The notes under the pieces: model-generated | What the model was told of the DNA's origin: nothing | The model's input: the letters and a program-made list of their open reading frames with translations, nothing else | Database searches by the model: none | Position numbers and translations under genes: made by a program | Part shown: in pieces, positions 28,901 through 42,600 of the stretch | Position numbering within the stretch: the first letter of the stretch is position 1 | How the letters are laid out: every line of letters starts with the position of its first letter | NCBI RefSeq assembly: GCF_035917415.1 | Contig: NZ_CP109073.1 | Coordinates: 992,001 to 1,056,000, forward strand | Direction: 5' to 3' | DNA from: Streptomyces sp. NBC_01803 | GTDB taxonomy: Bacteria; Actinomycetota; Actinomycetes; Streptomycetales; Streptomycetaceae | Length of the DNA stretch: 64,000 bases

Positions 28901-30567
28901 GTGACAAGGCCGTTCGTCGGATCGCCATCGGCCAGGGCGTTGAGAATTCGCTTCACGTCGCCGTGATCCGAAGCGATCACCGCCGCCCGGTGGTCGAGGG
29001 CACTCCGGGTCGTGGCGAGAGACAGTGCGAGGTCGGGCAGTTCGTGTTCGGGATGGTTCTCAACATGTGCGACCAGGCGTTCGGCCTGGGCCCGAAGCGC
29101 TGTCGCGTTCTTGCCCGATAGCACGAGCGGCAGCGTGCGCGTCGCAGGAAGAGCACGCACGGCCGTTACCGGGGGAACCTGCGTCGGGGCTTGCTCAACG
29201 ATGACGTGGGCGTTGGTGCCGCTGAACCCGAACGACGAGACGACGGCCCGGCGCGGGTGGCCGGTCTCCGGCCAGGCGACGGACTCGGTCAGCAACCGCA
29301 CCGTCCCCGCCGACCAATCGACATGCGGCGACGGTTCATCGACGTGGAGCGTGCGCGGCAGCACGCCGTGCCGCATCGCCATCACCATCTTGATCACACC
29401 ACCGACACCCGCAGCCGCCTGCGTGTGCCCGATGTTCGACTTCAACGACCCCAACCAGACAGGCCATTCGGCAGACCGCTCCCGCCCGTAGGTGGCGATC
29501 AGCGCCTGGGCCTCGATCGGGTCACCCAGCGACGTACCCGTGCCATGCGCCTCCACCGCATCCACATCCGCCGCCGACAACCCGGCGTTCGCCAACGCCT
29601 GCCGGATCACCCGCTGCTGCGACGGACCATTCGGAGCCGTCAGACCATTCGACGCACCATCCTGATTCACCGCCGAACCCCGCACCACCGCCAACACCGG
29701 ATGCCCCCTGCGCACCGCATCCGACAACCGCTCCACAAGCAGCATGCCGACACCCTCGGACCACGCCGTCCCATCCGCAGCCGCCGAAAACGCCTTGCAC
29801 CGGCCATCCGCCGCCAGACCCCGCTGACGGCTGAACTCGACAAAGGATGTCGGAGTCGTCATAGCGGTGACCCCGCCCACCAGGGCCATGGTGCATTCGC
29901 CCTGCCGCAACGCCTGCGCCGCCAGATGCAACGCCACCAACGACGACGAACACGCCGTATCCACCGTCACCGCAGGACCCTCAAGCCCAAACGTGTAAGC
30001 CACCCGCCCGGAGACCACGCTCGCCGCGCCGCCCGTGCCGATATAGCCCTCGACGTCCTCCGCCGCCTGCTGAAGCACGGTGGCGTGGTCGTGGTACATG
30101 ACGCCCGCGAACACGCCGGTCCGGGTGCCCTTCAACGAGGCCGGGTCGATCCCGGCGCGTTCGATGGCCTCCCACGACGCCTCCAGCAGCATGCGCTGCT
30201 GCGGGTCCATGCTCAACGCCTCGCGAGGCGAGATCTCGAAGAGGTCGGCGTCGAACATGTCGATGCCATCGAGGAAACCGCCCTCGCGCACATGGGTCGT
30301 TCCCCGCGTGTCCGGGTCCGGGTCGTACAACGCTTCCAGGTCCCAGCCACGGTCGGTCGGGAACCCGGAGATCGCGTCACCACCCTTCATGAGCAGTTCC
30401 CACAAGTCTTCGGGCGAACGCACGCCGCCGGGATAGCGGCAGCTCATCCCGACGATCGCGATCGGCTCGCGCTGCGCCTCGTCGATCTCCTGAAGTCGCT
30501 CCCGGGCCTCGTGCAGCTCCGTCGTCACTCGCCGGAGAAAGTAGCGCAATTTCTGCTCGTTGTTCAC
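19945..30567 (-). CDS. Type I PKS gene 3: modules 6 and 7 (both KS-AT-DH-KR-ACP)
   Basis: This 3,540-residue protein has an N-terminal docking coil ([20 protein letters not shown]) and two modules of the same layout. Module 6: KS (33-455, Cys206), AT (Ser656 in GHSVGE, HAFH, malonyl), DH (His956 in [10 protein letters not shown]), KR (Tyr1521), ACP (Ser1688). Module 7: KS (Cys1924), AT (Ser2371, malonyl), DH (His2671), KR (Tyr3243), ACP (Ser3411). Both KRs carry VED at the LDD position (B-type), so with active DHs each module should form a trans double bond. These are the third and fourth C=C of a conjugated tetraene begun by modules 4 and 5. The C-terminus ([10 protein letters not shown], then [13 protein letters not shown]) is a matching class 1a docking tail. 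The start is GTG, with AAGGGG 8 nt upstream. The AT and KR tracts of the two modules are almost the same DNA. Confidence 0.97.
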   Translation of the reverse strand: MNNEQKLRYFLRRVTTELHEARERLQEIDEAQREPIAIVGMSCRYPGGVRSPEDLWELLMKGGDAISGFPTDRGWDLEALYDPDPDTRGTTHVREGGFLDGIDMFDADLFEISPREALSMDPQQRMLLEASWEAIERAGIDPASLKGTRTGVFAGVMYHDHATVLQQAAEDVEGYIGTGGAASVVSGRVAYTFGLEGPAVTVDTACSSSLVALHLAAQALRQGECTMALVGGVTAMTTPTSFVEFSRQRGLAADGRCKAFSAAADGTAWSEGVGMLLVERLSDAVRRGHPVLAVVRGSAVNQDGASNGLTAPNGPSQQRVIRQALANAGLSAADVDAVEAHGTGTSLGDPIEAQALIATYGRERSAEWPVWLGSLKSNIGHTQAAAGVGGVIKMVMAMRHGVLPRTLHVDEPSPHVDWSAGTVRLLTESVAWPETGHPRRAVVSSFGFSGTNAHVIVEQAPTQVPPVTAVRALPATRTLPLVLSGKNATALRAQAERLVAHVENHPEHELPDLALSLATTRSALDHRAAVIASDHGDVKRILNALADGDPTNGLVTGVAAPGRRVGFLFSGQGSQWVGMGRELYGVFPVFADAFDEVCACADALLGRSLRGVVFGGEGEGLGGTGFVQVGLFAVEVALFRLLGSWGVRPDVVAGHSVGEFAAACVAGVFSLGDAVRLVVARGRLMGELPAGGVMVAVAASESDVVPLLAGFGDRVSIAAVNGPASVVVSGDASAVGEVTAGLRGRRLAVSHAFHSPLMEPMLAAFRAELESVAFHAPALPVVSTLSGRLVADEELTAPDYWVRQIREPVRFADAVEALVGQGVSAFVEVGPGGTLAALARELVDESAVVVPVLRKDRAEDVALAGAVAELHVRGVGVDWAGVFADSGARYVDLPTYAFQRRHFWLEARRVSGDLTGAGLEAADHPLLGAAVILPEGEGAVLTGRLSLAEHPWLADHVVMGSVLVPATAFVDLVQHAAREMACDLVDELTFQSPLVLVEDESVEIQVRVTPTAPDDCWTVKVFSRRVGGEWVCHAVGSVSAGSGAGGGVGLEWPVVPASGVDVGGVYEGLSGAGLVYGPVFRGLRVVWRVGEEVFAEVGLPEGTDVAGFGVHPALLDAALHGLGLLGGDGGARVPFSCAGVRVFASGASVLRVRLARVGVDAVSLVAVDGRGLPVVVVESLVLRPVSAEQVSAAGGGMDSALFRVAWQALPVAEAVPVVEAVPVVGAVPVGVGVSAGVPGPGGVSSGGSGGSGGVVVVSWPGFEGAEAGVLWAVDVVRGWLGGEGSGAGRLVFVTRGAVSVGGEGPDVVQAGVWGLVRSAQSEHPGRFVLLDLDRDTELGSVLPAVLVSGESQVAVRGGGLWVPRLVRGPVVGGGGSSFGGGPVLVSGASGALGGLVARHLVVAHGVGELLLVGRRGVGEELVGELVGLGARVESVACDVGDREALAGVLAGRSLSGVVHAAGVVEDGVVTGLSAEQVGRVLRAKVAGAWNLHELTAGMGLSAFVVFSSAAGIFGSPGQGAYAAGNAFVDALAQYRYASGLPATSLAWGPWASSEGMAGGEVLERMARNGVTALSDTEGLALFDTATGTGITDPLAVPIRLDLPALRARAATSPLPALLKALVRVPVRRQIAAGTATVPDLSQRLAGLPDTEQHKLLLDIVRTHVSAVLGHTPDVVQPGQNFRELGFDSLTAVELRNRLGAATGVRLPASLVFDYPTLDALGVHLKERLVGSQQASAAAAVVASRASRASADEPIAIVGMSCRYPGGVRTPEELWKLMTSGTDAISEFPTDRGWDLAALRGGDGDGTRSSTTTKGGFLYDAGDFDPALFGISPREALAMDPQQRLLLEASWEAFERAGIDPTSVKGTPIGVFAGVMYHEYGSWLQSVPEDIEGFMATGSSGSVMSGRVAYTFGLEGPAVTVDTACSSSLVALHLAAQALRQGECTMALAGGVTVMARPAAFVEFSRQRGLAADGRCKAFSAAADGTGWSEGVGMLLVERLSDAVRRGHPVLAVVRGSAVNQDGASNGLTAPNGPSQQRVIRQALANAGLSAADVDAVEAHGTGTSLGDPIEAQALIATYGQERAGDRPVWLGSLKSNIGHTQAAAGVGGVIKMVMAMRHGVLPRTLHVDEPSPHVDWSAGAVSLLTEDVAWPETGHPRRAAVSSFGFSGTNAHVIVEQHPVEAVERPDREVGTVPWLLSAKDPSALREQAQRLLAHAENLTSDQAVADIALSLALSRAHVEHRAAVVGSDVDGLLSGLRALVRGESAPGLVRGTAVPGGRTAFLFSGQGSQWVGMGRELYGVFPVFADAFDEVCACADTFLDRSLRDVVFGGEGEGLGGTGFVQVGLFAVEVALFRLLGSWGVRPDVVAGHSVGEFAAACVAGVFSLGDAVRLVVARGRLMGELPAGGVMVAVAASESDVVPLLAGFGDRVSIAAVNGPASVVVSGDASAVGEVTAGLRGRRLAVSHAFHSPLMEPMLAAFRAELESVAFHAPTLPVVSTLTGRLVADEELTAPDYWVRQIREPVRFADAVEALVGQGVSAFVEVGPGGTLAALARELVDESAVVVPVLRKDRAEDVALAGAVAELHVRGVGVDWAGVFADSGARYVDLPTYAFQRRRYWLTAGPQHGDLFSAGLEVAGHPLLGAAVALPEGRGAILTGRLSLAEHPWLADHVVMGSVLVPGMALVDLALRAAREVGCDHIEELTFPSPLVVPEHDALEIRVTVGDVDESASHAVKVFSRRVGGEWVCHAVGSVSAGSGAGGGVGLEWPVVPTSGVDVGGVYEGLSGAGLVYGPVFRGLRVVWRVGEEVFAEVGLPEGTDVAGFGVHPALLDAALHGLGLLGGDGGARVPFSCAGVRVFASGASVLRVRLARVGVDAVSLVAVDGRGLPVVVVESLVLRPVSAEQVSAAGGGMDSALFRVAWQALPVVGAVPVAEAVPVAEAVPVVEAVPVGVGVSAGVPVGAPGVSSGGSGGSGGVVVVSWPGFEGAEAGVLWAVDVVRGWLGGEGSGAGRLVFVTRGAVSVGGEGPDVVQAGVWGLVRSAQSEHPGRFVLLDLDRDTELGSVLPAVLVSGESQVAVRGGGLWVPRLVRGPVVGGGGSSFGGGPVLVSGASGALGGLVARHLVVAHGVGELLLVGRRGVGEELVGELVGLGARVESVACDVGDREALAGVLAGRSLSGVVHAAGVVEDGVVTGLSAEQVGRVLRAKVAGAWNLHELTAGMGLSAFVVFSSAAGIFGSPGQGAYAAGNAFVDALAQYRYASGLPATSLAWGPWASSEGMAGGEVLERMARNGVTALSDTEGLALFDTATGTGITDPLAVPIRLDLPALRARAATSPLPAVMRGLVPQPVHRAATSGAEARGALAEQLADVTGEKRYRILQRAVQGEVAAVLGHASADAIGPGQAFQDLGFDSLTAVELRNRLSHTTGLRLPASLLFDYPTPATLAEHLDAALPVRERGSGPSLLEEIDRLEAALSALAVRARADHRTRGTVATRLEGLLSKWRTGDADPHGGTDDPRDSAQTVETATDDELFDLLDNELGS
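20751..22207 (-). repeat. Homogenised DH/KR tract, copy in module 7 (1,457 bp)
   Basis: Covers the end of DH, the structural KR half and most of the catalytic KR. It is near-identical to tracts at 25917, 31441 and 36643. It contains four 18-bp units (21721-21792) encoding hexapeptides such as VPVAEA. Confidence 0.9.
22988..23730 (-). repeat. Homogenised AT tract, copy in module 7
   Basis: Same 743-bp malonyl AT tract. Here the similarity continues downstream of the AT in the coding direction, to about 22720, through the post-AT linker. That longer match is shared with modules 6 and 4. Confidence 0.9.
24341..24855 (-). repeat. Homogenised KS tract, copy in module 7
   Basis: A 515-bp tract spanning the KS from the DTACSSS nucleophile region to the EAHGTGT region. 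It is shared with modules 6, 5 and 4 at the same length, with one variable patch near 24690-24725. Confidence 0.85.
25917..27352 (-). repeat. Homogenised DH/KR tract, copy in module 6 (1,436 bp)
   Basis: Same tract with three 18-bp hexapeptide units (26884-26937). Its similarity to module 5 continues through the post-KR region to about 25585, and its similarity to module 7 continues into the DH to about 27513. Confidence 0.9.
28133..28870 (-). repeat. Homogenised AT tract, copy in module 6
   Basis: Same AT tract, about 738 bp. The match stops just after the GQG region, where the KS-AT linker of module 6 is private. On the other side it continues to about 27865. Confidence 0.9.
29495..30009 (-). 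repeat. Homogenised KS tract, copy in module 6
   Basis: Same 515-bp KS tract at the same spacing. The patch just after the nucleophile helix (about 29845-29880) is private to this module. Confidence 0.85.
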
Positions 30568-30643
30568 CAGGGGTGCCCCTTACCGAAAGAGGTGAGTGTG
30601 GGGGGCGGAAATGGCCGGGCCGGCTGGAGCCCGGCCGATTCCG

Positions 30644-33600
30644 TCAGGAGATGCCGAATTCCTTGCCGATGAACTCGAATACCTCGTCATCGCTGGCGGT
30701 TTCGAGTTCCACGGCGTCACGAGCTGTGGGGTTCTCGTCGTCCTCCGCCGACGAAGGCTCCGTATCCACCCAGCGCGTCATCAGTGAGCGAAGACGGGAG
30801 GTGATGGCCGTTCGTCCGTCGTCGTCGGGTGCGGTGTTGAGGAGCGCCGATTCCAGCCGGTCCAACTCACCGAGGACAGCGGAAACCTGGGAGCGGCTCG
30901 GGGCCAACTCGGTTCGAAGGTGCTCGACCAGATCGCCGGGGGTCGGGTAGTCGAAGATCAGGGTGCTCGGCAACCGCAGCCCCGTTCCCATGGCCAGCCT
31001 GTTGCGCAACTCGATCGCCGTGAGCGAATCGAATCCCATATCCCGCAGCGCTTGTCCCGGCCGGACCGAGTAGGAGGAGGGAATACCGAGCACCGCCGAG
31101 ACCTGTTCGCGGACGATGTCGAGGAGGAGTTTGTGCTGTTCGGTATCGGGGAGGCCGGCCAGCCGCTGGGACAGGTCGGGAACCGTGGCCGTCCCGGCCG
31201 CGATCTGGCGCCGCACCGGAACACGGACCAGCGCTTTGAGCAGCGCGGGAAGCGGACTCGTCGCGGCGCGGGCCCGCAATGCCGGAAGATCGAGGCGGAT
31301 GGGGACGGCAAGCGGGTCGGTGATGCCCGTACCGGTGGCGGTGTCGAAGAGGGCGAGTCCTTCGGTGTCGGACAGCGCGGTCACCCCGTTGCGGGCCATC
31401 CGCTCCAGTACCTCACCACCCGCCATCCCCTCACTGCTCGCCCACGGGCCCCAGGCGAGAGAGGTAGCGGGCAGACCACTGGCATACCGGTACTGGGCCA
31501 GCGCGTCCACAAAGGCATTCCCCGCCGCATAAGCCCCCTGACCCGGACTCCCGAAAATCCCCGCAGCCGAAGAGAACACCACAAACGCCGACAACCCCAT
31601 ACCCGCGGTCAGCTCATGCAGATTCCACGCCCCCGCCACCTTCGCCCGCAACACACGACCAACCTGCTCCGCAGACAGACCAGTGACAACACCATCCTCA
31701 ACAACCCCCGCCGCATGCACCACACCACTCAAAGAACGCCCGGCCAGCACCCCCGCCAAAGCCTCCCGGTCCCCCACATCACACGCCACCGACTCAACCC
31801 GCGCCCCCAGACCCACCAACTCACCAACCAGCTCCTCACCCACACCCCGACGACCCACCAACAACAGCTCACCCACCCCATGCGCAACCACCAGATGCCG
31901 CGCCACCAACCCGCCCAGCGCACCCGACGCACCCGACACCAGCACCGGCCCCCCACCAAACGAAGAACCACCACCCCCCACAACCGGCCCACGCACCAGC
32001 CTCGGCACCCACAACCCACCACCCCGCACAGCAACCTGCGACTCACCCGAAACCAGCACCGCCGGCAACACCGACCCAAGCTCCGTGTCCCGGTCCAGAT
32101 CCAGCAGAACAAACCGGCCCGGATGCTCCGACTGCGCCGAACGCACCAGACCCCACACCCCCGCCTGCACCACATCCGGACCCTCACCACCAACCGACAC
32201 AGCACCCCGCGTCACAAACACCAACCGCCCAGCACCAGACCCCTCACCCCCAAGCCACCCCCGCACCACATCAACAGCCCACAACACACCCGCCTCAGCC
32301 CCCTCAAACCCAGGCCACGACACCACCACCACACCACCGGAACCACCGGAACCACCGGAAGAAACACCGCCCGGGCCCGGCACACCCGCGGAAACCCCGA
32401 CCCCCACCGGCACCGCCCCAACCACCGGCACCGCCTCAACCACCGGCACCGCCTCAACCACCGGCACCGCCTCAGCAACCGGCAGCGCCTGCCACGCCAC
32501 CCGGAACAACGCCGAGTCCATCCCCCCACCCGCAGCCGAAACCTGCTCAGCCGACACCGGCCGCAACACCAGCGACTCCACCACCACCACCGGCAGACCA
32601 CGACCATCCACCGCCACCAGCGACACCGCATCCACACCAACCCGCGCCAACCGCACCCGCAACACCGACGCACCCGAAGCGAACACCCTCACACCCGCAC
32701 ACGAGAACGGAACCCGGGCCCCACCATCCCCACCCAACAAACCAAGCCCATGCAACGCCGCATCCAGCAACGCCGGATGCACACCAAAACCAGCCACATC
32801 CGTACCCTCAGGCAACCCAACCTCAGCAAAAACCTCCTCCCCCACCCGCCACACCACCCGCAACCCACGAAACACCGGCCCATACACCAACCCCAGTTCC
32901 GCCAACCCGTCGTACTGGCCGTCAATCTCGACCGGCTCCGCACCCACGGGCGGCCACGGTTCGAGGGCGCTCGGCGCTTCGCCCTGTGCCTCGGAGACCA
33001 CACCTGTGGCGTGGCGCGTCCATGGGTCGGATGGCTCGGCACTGTCGGGGCGTGAGTACACGTGCACCGTGTGACTGCTGTCCACGAGGACCTGGAGTTG
33101 GAGCGCCGCCTGCTCGGGCACCAACAGCGGGCTCTCAAAGGTCAGCTCCTCGATGCGGTCGCATCCCACCTCTTGCGCGGCGCGGAGGGTCAGGTCGACC
33201 AGTGCCGTCCCCGGCACCAATACGGCACCCATCACCACGTGATCGGCCAACCACGGCTGCTCGGCCAGCGACAGCCGGCCGGACAGCAGCACGCTTCCGT
33301 CGTCGGCAGCCGCCACCGTTGCCCGAACCAGCGGGTGGTCCGCCGAGCGAAGCCCCGCGCCCGTCAGGTCGTCCGACATCGTTCGGCTCTCCAGCCAGTA
33401 ACGCTGCCGTTGGAAGGCGTAGGTCGGTAGGTCGACATACCGAGCACCGCTGTCCGCGAAGACCCCCGCCCAGTCCACCCGTACCCCGCACGCATGCAGC
33501 TCGGCGATGGCGGAGGCCACGCTGACGTCCTCGGGGCGCCCCGGGCGGAGGAACGGAACGACGGTGGCGTCCCCGTCCAGGATCTCTTTCGCCAGGGCGG

Positions 33601-36600
33601 CAAGGGTCCCACCCGGGCCGATCTCCACAAACGCGCTCACACCCTGACCCACCAGAGCCTCAACAGCATCCGCGAAACGGACCGGCTCGCGGATCTGCCG
33701 CACCCAGTAGTCAGGGGCGGTCAGCTCCTCATCCGCCACCAGGCGACCCGTCAGGGTCGAAACGACGGGCAGCGTGGGCGCGTGGAACGCCACCGACTCC
33801 AGCTCCGCACGGAACGCGGCCAGCATCGGCTCCATCAACGGAGAGTGGAAAGCATGCGACACCGCCAGCCGCCTGCCCCTCAGCCCGGCCGTCACCTCAC
33901 CCACAGCCGACGCATCCCCCGACACCACCACCGAAGCAGGACCATTCACCGCGGCGATACTCACCCGATCCCCGAAACCCGCCAGCAACGGCACCACATC
34001 ACTCTCCGACGCCGCAACCGCCACCATCACCCCACCCGCGGGCAACTCACCCATCAACCGCCCACGCGCCACCACCAGACGAACCGCATCCCCCAACGAG
34101 AACACCCCCGCCACACAAGCCGCCGCGAACTCCCCCACCGAATGCCCCGCCACCACATCAGGCCGCACACCCCACGACCCCAGCAACCGGAACAACGCCA
34201 CCTCAACCGCGAACAACCCCACCTGCACAAACCCCGTACCGCCAAGCCCCTCCCCCGCCCCCCCGAACACCACACCCCGCAACGACCGACCCAAAAAAGC
34301 GTCCGCACACGCGCACACCTCATCAAAAGCATCCGCGAACACCGGAAACACCCCATACAACTCCCGGCCCATCCCCACCCACTGACTCCCCTGCCCCGAG
34401 AACAAGAAGGCGCTCTTCCGGCCCGGCACGGCGAGGCCGCGGGCGATTCCCGCCGCTTGCCGCCCATCGGCGATAGCGGACAAGGCTTCCAGCAGTTCGT
34501 CCCGGTCCCGGCCGCCTGCCACAGCACGGAATTCCAGCGCGGCCCTCGCCGTCGCCAGCGAGTAGCCCACATCGACCGGACGCAGTTCGCCCTGCTCGGC
34601 AACGTGATCCCGCAGGCACCGAGCCTGGGCACGCAGCGCCGCCTCGTCCTTCGCCGACAGGGGCCACAGCACCACAGGTGCCGTCGACTCATCGCTGCTC
34701 GGCCTCACCCCGGCCGGCACCCCGGCCGACTCAACCGGCTCGGCCGGGACCTGCTCCAGCACCACATGCGCGTTCGTGCCGCTCACGCCGAAGGAGGACA
34801 CGCCCGCCCGGCGCGGGTGGCCGTTCTCCGGCCAGGCAACGGCTTCCGACAACAGCCGCACCGCGCCCGCCGACCAGTCGATGTGCGGCGACGGCTCGTC
34901 CGCGTACAGACTCGATGGCAGGACACCGTTCCGCATCGCCATCACCATCTTGATGACTCCGGCGACGCCGGCGGCGGCCTGCGTGTGCCCGATGTTCGAC
35001 TTGATCGAGCCGAGCCACAACGGCCGGCCCTCCGCGCGCTCTTGGCCATAGGTGGCGATCAGCGCCTGGGCCTCGATCGGGTCACCCAGCGACGTACCCG
35101 TGCCATGCGCCTCCACCGCATCCACATCCGCCGCCGACAACCCGGCGTTCGCCAGCGCCTGCCGGATCACCCGCTGCTGCGACGGACCATTCGGAGCCGT
35201 CAGACCATTCGACGCACCATCCTGATTCACCGCCGAACCCCGCACCACCGCCAACACCGGATGCCCCATGCGGCGCGCGTCGGAGAGCCGCTCCACAAGC
35301 AGCATGCCGACACCCTCGGACCAGCCCGTCCCATCCGCAGCCGCCGAGAAGGACTTGCATCGGCCGTCGGCGGCCAGACCGCGTTGGCGGCTGAACTCGA
35401 TGAAGACATTCGGCGTTGCCATCACCGCGACGCCGCCCACCAGGGCCATGGTGCATTCGCCCTGCCGCAACGCCTGCGCCGCCAGATGCAACGCCACCAA
35501 CGACGACGAACACGCCGTATCCACCGTCACCGCAGGACCCTCAAGCCCAAACGTGTAAGCCACCCGCCCCGAGGCGACACTGCCCGCCGAACCGATGCCG
35601 AGCTGCCCCTCGAAGGCATCGGGGGCAAGCGAGGCGCGCGTGCCGTAGTCGTGGTACATGACGCCGACGAACACGCCGGTCCGGCTCCCCCGCACCGAAG
35701 TGGGGTCGATGCCCGCCCGTTCCATTGCCTCCCACGAGACTTCGAGCAGCATGCGCTGCTGCGGGTCCGTCGACAGCGCCTCGCGCGGCGAGATACCGAA
35801 GAACGCCGGGTCGAACTGCCCCGCGTTGTAGAGGAATCCGCCCTCGCGGGTGTAACTCGTGCCCCCGTGATCCGGGTCGGGGTGGTACAGCGCGTCGACG
35901 TTCCAGCCCCGGTCCGTCGGGAAGCCACCGATGGCATCGCTGCCGCCGGCCACCAGCCGCCACAGGTCCTCGGGGGACCACACGTCGCCGGGGTATCGGC
36001 AGCCCATGCCGACGATCGCGATCGGGTCATCGACGGAGGACGACACCGGAACGAGGGCGGCGCCCTTGTCCGCCGTCCGTGCGGCGGTGCCGCCGAGGGC
36101 GCCCACCAGGTGGTCGGCCAGGGCGATGGGCGTCGGGTGGTCGAACACGAGGGTCGCGGGCAGGCGCAGGCCGGACGCCGTGTTCAGCAGATTGCGCAGC
36201 TCCACCGAGGTGAGTGAGTCGAAGCCCAGGTCGGTGAACTGCCGCCTTACATCGACACTTTCGGCCGACTCGTGGCCGAGGACGGTGGCGACACTCGTGC
36301 GCACCAGGTCGAGCAACAGTTCATGCTGCGCGTCGTCGGTCAGTCCGGCGAGCCGCTGGGCGAGGGAGGACTGACCGGCGGACTGCACAGCACCGTCGAC
36401 GGACTGCCGCGGGGGCGGGGTGCGAACCAGTTCGCGCAGCAGCGGTGGCAAGGTACCCGCACGTGCCTGGGCTTCCAGCGCCCGCGCTTCCAGCCGAATC
36501 GGGACCACCAGGGGCAGCCCGGATCGGCTCGCTGAGTCGAACAGGGCCAATCCGCTGTGGGTGTTGAGAGCGCCAATTCCGGCACGAACAGCGCGCCGCC

Positions 36601-39600
36601 GGTCCACGTCGCTCAATCCGGCGGTCAGCGCGCTCGCTTCCTCCCACGGGCCCCAGGCGAGAGAGGTAGCGGGCAGACCACTGGCATACCGGTACTGGGC
36701 CAGCGCGTCCACAAAGGCATTCCCCGCCGCATAAGCCCCCTGACCCGGACTCCCGAAAATCCCCGCAGCCGAAGAGAACACCACAAACGCCGACAACCCC
36801 ATACCCGCGGTCAGCTCATGCAGATTCCACGCCCCCGCCACCTTCGCCCGCAACACACGACCAACCTGCTCCGCAGACAGACCAGTGACAACACCATCCT
36901 CAACAACCCCCGCCGCATGCACCACACCACTCAAAGAACGCCCGGCCAGCACCCCCGCCAAAGCCTCCCGGTCCCCCACATCACACGCCACCGACTCAAC
37001 CCGCGCCCCCAGACCCACCAACTCACCAACCAGCTCCTCACCCACACCCCGACGACCCACCAACAACAGCTCACCCACCCCATGCGCAACCACCAGATGC
37101 CGCGCCACCAACCCGCCCAGCGCACCCGACGCACCCGACACCAGCACCGGCCCCCCACCAAACGAAGAACCACCACCCCCCACAACCGGCCCACGCACCA
37201 GCCTCGGCACCCACAACCCACCACCCCGCACAGCAACCTGCGACTCACCCGAAACCAGCACCGCCGGCAACACCGACCCAAGCTCCGTGTCCCGGTCCAG
37301 ATCCAGCAGAACAAACCGGCCCGGATGCTCCGACTGCGCCGAACGCACCAGACCCCACACCCCCGCCTGCACCACATCCGGACCCTCACCACCAACCGAC
37401 ACAGCACCCCGCGTCACAAACACCAACCGCCCAGCACCAGACCCCTCACCCCCAAGCCACCCCCGCACCACATCAACAGCCCACAACACACCCGCCTCAG
37501 CCCCCTCAAACCCAGGCCACGACACCACCACCACACCACCGGAACCACCGGAACCACCGGAAGAAACACCGGGAGCCCCCACCGGCACATCCGCGGAAAC
37601 CCCGACCCCCACCGGCACCGCCCCAACCACCGGCACCGCCTCAACCACCGGCACCGCCTCAACCACCGGCACCGCCCCAACCACCGGCACCGCCTCAGCC
37701 ACCGGCACCGCCTCAGCCACCGGCACCGCCCCAACCACCGGCACCGCCTGCCACGCCACCCGGAACAACGCCGAGTCCATCCCCCCACCCGCAGCCGAAA
37801 CCTGCTCAGCCGACACCGGCCGCAACACCAGCGACTCCACCACCACCACCGGCAGACCACGACCATCCACCGCCACCAGCGACACCGCATCCACACCAAC
37901 CCGCGCCAACCGCACCCGCAACACCGACGCACCCGAAGCGAACACCCTCACACCCGCACACGAGAACGGAACCCGGGCCCCACCATCCCCACCCAACAAA
38001 CCAAGCCCATGCAACGCCGCATCCAGCAACGCCGGATGCACACCAAAACCAGCCACATCCGTACCCTCAGGCAACCCAACCTCAGCAAAAACCTCCTCCC
38101 CCACCCGCCACACCACCCGCAACCCACGAAACACCGGCCCATACACCAACCCCAGTTCCGCCAACCCGTCGTACTGGCCGTCAATCTCGACCGGCTCCGC
38201 ACCCACGGGCGGCCAGGAAGGGAAGGCGCTGTTCGGGCTCGGCGTACCGGACATCACTGTTCCGGAGGCGTGCCGGGTCCACTGCTCGTCAGCGCCGGCA
38301 CCTTCGGGGCGGGTGCTGATCTGGACAGGGCGGCGTCCTGATGCCTCCGAGTTGCCCACGGCGACCTGGAGTTGAAGCGCTCCTTCCTCGGGCAGCACCA
38401 GCGGGGCGTGAAGGGTCAGTTCATCGATCTGTCCGGACCCGACCTCTTGGCCCGCACGCAGCGCGACCTCGATCAGCGCCGTGCCGGGTGCCAGGACCGT
38501 CCCGTGCACCACGTGGTCGGCCAGCCAGGGTTGGTCGGCCAGCGACAGCCGGCCGGTCAGGATCGCGCCTTCGCCGTCGGGCAGGATCACGGCCGCGCCG
38601 AGCAGCGGATGTCCGGCTACCTCCAGACCCGCACCCGCGAGGTCGCCTCGCAGGCGCGGTGCTTCCAGCCAGAAGTGCCGTCGTTGGAAGGCGTAGGTCG
38701 GTAGGTCGACATACCGAGCACCGCTGTCCGCGAAGACCCCCGCCCAGTCCACGCCCACACCGCGCACATGCAACTCGGCAACAGCCCCCGCCAGCGCGAC
38801 ATCCTCCGCCCGATCCTTCCGCAGAACCGGAACCACGACCGCCGACTCATCCACCAACTCCCGCGCCAACGCCGCCAACGTCCCACCCGGGCCGATCTCC
38901 ACAAACGCGCTCACACCCTGACCCACCAGAGCCTCAACAGCATCCGCGAAACGGACCGGCTCGCGGATCTGCCGCACCCAGTAGTCGGGAGCGGTCAGCT
39001 CCTCATCCGCCACCAGGCGACCCGTCAGGGTCGAAACGACGGGCAGCGTGGGCGCGTGGAACGCCACCGACTCCAGCTCCGCACGGAACGCGGCCAGCAT
39101 CGGCTCCATCAACGGAGAGTGAAAAGCATGCGACACCGCCAGCCGCCTGCCCCTCAGCCCGGCCGTCACCTCACCCACAGCCGACGCATCCCCCGACACC
39201 ACCACCGAAGCAGGACCATTCACCGCGGCGATACTCACCCGATCCCCGAAACCCGCCAGCAACGGCACCACATCACTCTCCGACGCCGCAACCGCCACCA
39301 TCACCCCACCCGCGGGCAACTCACCCATCAACCGCCCACGCGCCACCACCAGACGAACCGCATCCCCCAGCGAGAACACCCCCGCCACACAAGCCGCCGC
39401 GAACTCCCCCACCGAATGCCCCGCCACCACATCAGGCCGCACACCCCACGACCCCAGCAACCGGAACAACGCCACCTCAACCGCGAACAACCCCACCTGC
39501 ACAAACCCCGTACCGCCAAGCCCCTCCCCCTCCCCCCCGAACACCACATCCCGCAACGACCGACCCAACAAGGCATCCGCACACGCGCACACCTCATCGA

Positions 39601-42600
39601 AAGCATCCGCGAACACCGGAAACACCCCATACAACTCCCGGCCCATCCCCACCCACTGACTCCCCTGCCCCGAAAACAAGAACGCCGTACGGCCACCGGG
39701 AACGGCGGTTCCGCGCACCAGGCCGGGGGCCGACTCACCCCGCACCAACGCCCGCAGACCACTCAACAGGCCATCCACATCCGAACCCACCACAGCCGCC
39801 CGATGCTCCACATGAGCACGCGACAACGCCAACGACAACGCGATGTCCGCGAGACCGGGTTCGGGGTGGTCGCTCACATGGGACAGCAGCCGCTCGGCCT
39901 GGTCGCGCAGGCCGGCAGGGTTCTTGGCCGACAGGGTCCATGCCACCACGGGCGGTGCTTCCACGCGGCGCTCCGCGGGGGGCGGTGCGGCGGGCGGCTC
40001 CTCAATGACGACGTGGGCGTTGGTGCCGCTGACACCGAACGAGGAGATGCCTGCTCGGCGTGGGTGGCCGTTCTCCGGCCAGGCGACGTCCTCGGTCAGA
40101 AGACTGACAGCACCAGCCGACCAGTCCACATGCGGCGACGGCTCATCGACATGCAGCGTGCGCGGCAGCAGCCCATGCCGCATCGCCATCACCATCTTCA
40201 TGACGCCACCCACCCCGGCGGCGGCCTGCGTGTGCCCGATGTTCGACTTCAACGACCCCAGCCACACCGGCCGATCACCGGCACGCTCCTGGCCATACGT
40301 CGCGATCAGCGCCTGGGCCTCGATCGGGTCACCCAGCGACGTACCCGTGCCATGCGCCTCCACCGCGTCCACATCCGCCGCCGACAACCCGGCGTTCGCC
40401 AGCGCCTGCCGGATCACCCGCTGCTGCGACGGACCATTCGGAGCCGTCAGACCATTCGACGCACCATCCTGATTCACCGCCGAACCCCGCACCACCGCCA
40501 ACACCGGATGCCCCTCGCGCACCGCATCCGACAACCGCTCCACAAGCAGCATGCCGACACCCTCGGACCAGCCCGTCCCATCCGCAGCCGCCGAAAACGC
40601 CTTGCACCGGCCATCCGCCGCCAGACCCCGCTGACGGCTGAACTCGATAAAAGTGTTCGGTGTCGACATGACCGTGACGCCACCGGCCAGGGCCATGGTG
40701 CATTCGCCCTGCCGCAACGCCTGCGCCGCCAGATGCAACGCCACCAACGACGACGAACACGCCGTATCCACCGTCACCGCAGGACCCTCAAGCCCAAACG
40801 TGTAAGCCACCCGCCCGGAAGCGATGCTGCCCGCGCTGCCGTTGCCGAGGTAGCCCTCGAACCCTTCGGGCACGACGGGGAGTCGGGACCCGTAGTCGTG
40901 GTACATGACGCCCGCGAACACTCCGGTCCGCGAGCCCCTGACCGATGTCGGGTCGATCCCGGCGCGCTCGAACGCCTCCCACGACGCCTCCAGCAGCAGC
41001 CGCTGCTGCGGATCCATCGCCAACGCCTCACGCGGCGAGATACCGAAGAAGTCGGCGTCGAAGTCTCCCGCGTCGTGCAGGAATCCGCCTTCGCGCGTGT
41101 AGGTGGTGCCGTGGTGGTCGGGGTCCGGGTGGTACAGGTCGTCGACGTTCCAGCCGCGGTCGGTCGGGAAACCGGAGACCGCGTCGCCGCCGCCGGCCAC
41201 CAGCCGCCACAGGTCTTCGGGGGTCGTCACGCCGCCGGGGTAGCGGCAGCTCATCCCGACGATCGCGATCGGTTCGTCCCCGGCCGGGGCAGCGGTGATG
41301 GCGGCCGGTGGCCGTCCCGCCTCGGTGTTGTGGCTCGACACGTTCCCGTTCGCGCCCAGGAGTTCAGCGCGCAGGTGGCCCGCGAGTGCCTGCGGGGTGG
41401 GGTGGTCGAACACGAGGGTCGCGGGCAGGCGGATGCCGGTGGCCGCGTTGATGAGGTTGCGCAGCTCGATGGCGGTGAGGGAGTCGAAGCCGAGTTCCTT
41501 GAACGCGCGGTCGGAGGCGATGTGCGCGTCCGTCGCGTGGCCGAGAACAGTGGCGACCTGACCGCGGACGAGGTCCAACAGCAGCCGTGTCTGCTCGGGT
41601 TCGGTAAGCGGGGCGAGGCTCTGGGCCAGGGTCGCCGAGGGCAGCGCGGGCGTTCCGTGGACGGCGTCCGGGACGGCGCGGCGGGCCGTGGTCGTGACCA
41701 GTGCGCGCAGCAGCGGCGGGACGCTCGTCTCACCGGTCAGGCCGGGCAGGTCCAGTCGGCTCGTGAAGAGCACGTCGTCGGGTGCGCCGCAGGCGGCGTC
41801 GAAGAGGGCGAGAGCTTCCTCCGAGGCCATGGCGATCAGGCCCAAGCGCCGGGCGCGGGCCCGGTCGGCGGCGGCGAGTTTGCTGGTCATGCCGCTGTCC
41901 TGGGCCCACAGGCCCCATGCCATGGACACGGCGGGGAGGCCCTGGGCGCGGCGGTGCCGGGCGAGCGCGTCGAGATAGGTGTTGGCCGCCGCGTAGTTGG
42001 CCTGCCCGGGACCGCCGAGGGTGCCGGACATGGAGGAGAAGAGGATGAAGGCGTTGAGGTCGAGGTGCCGTGTCAGCTCGTGCAGGTGCCAGGCGGCGTC
42101 GGCCTTGGGGTGCAGGACGCGCCGCACCTGGTCGGCTGTCATGGAGGTCACGGGGCTGTCCTCGACGACGCCGGCGAGGTGCACGACGGCCTTCAGCGGG
42201 TGCCCGGCCGGGATGTCCGCCAGGAGGTGGACGAGGGCGTCGCGGTCGGCGGTGTCGCAGGCCGCGATGGTGATGTCCGCGCCCAGTGCGGTGAGTTCGG
42301 CGCGGAGGGCGTCGGCGCCTTCGGCGTCCGGGCCACGCCGGCTGACCAGCAGCAGGCGCCGCGCGCCGTGCTCGGTCACCAAGTGCCGTGCCACGAGGGC
42401 ACCGAGGACGCCGGTGCCGCCGGTGATCAGGACCGTGCCGTCGGGGTCGGCGGCGAACGGGGACGGCGTGGGCGGGGGCATGGTCAGGACGAGTTTGCCG
42501 ACGTGCCTGGCCTGGCTGAGATGGCGGAACGCCTCCTGCGCGTGCCGGACGTCCCAGCAGGTGAGGGGTAGCGGCTGGAGCTCGCCGGCCTCGAAGAGCG

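Noticed and set aside
37613..37738. Short regular repeats resembling a CRISPR array
   Set aside because: Units are 18 bp, contiguous, without spacers, and in frame inside a KR region.
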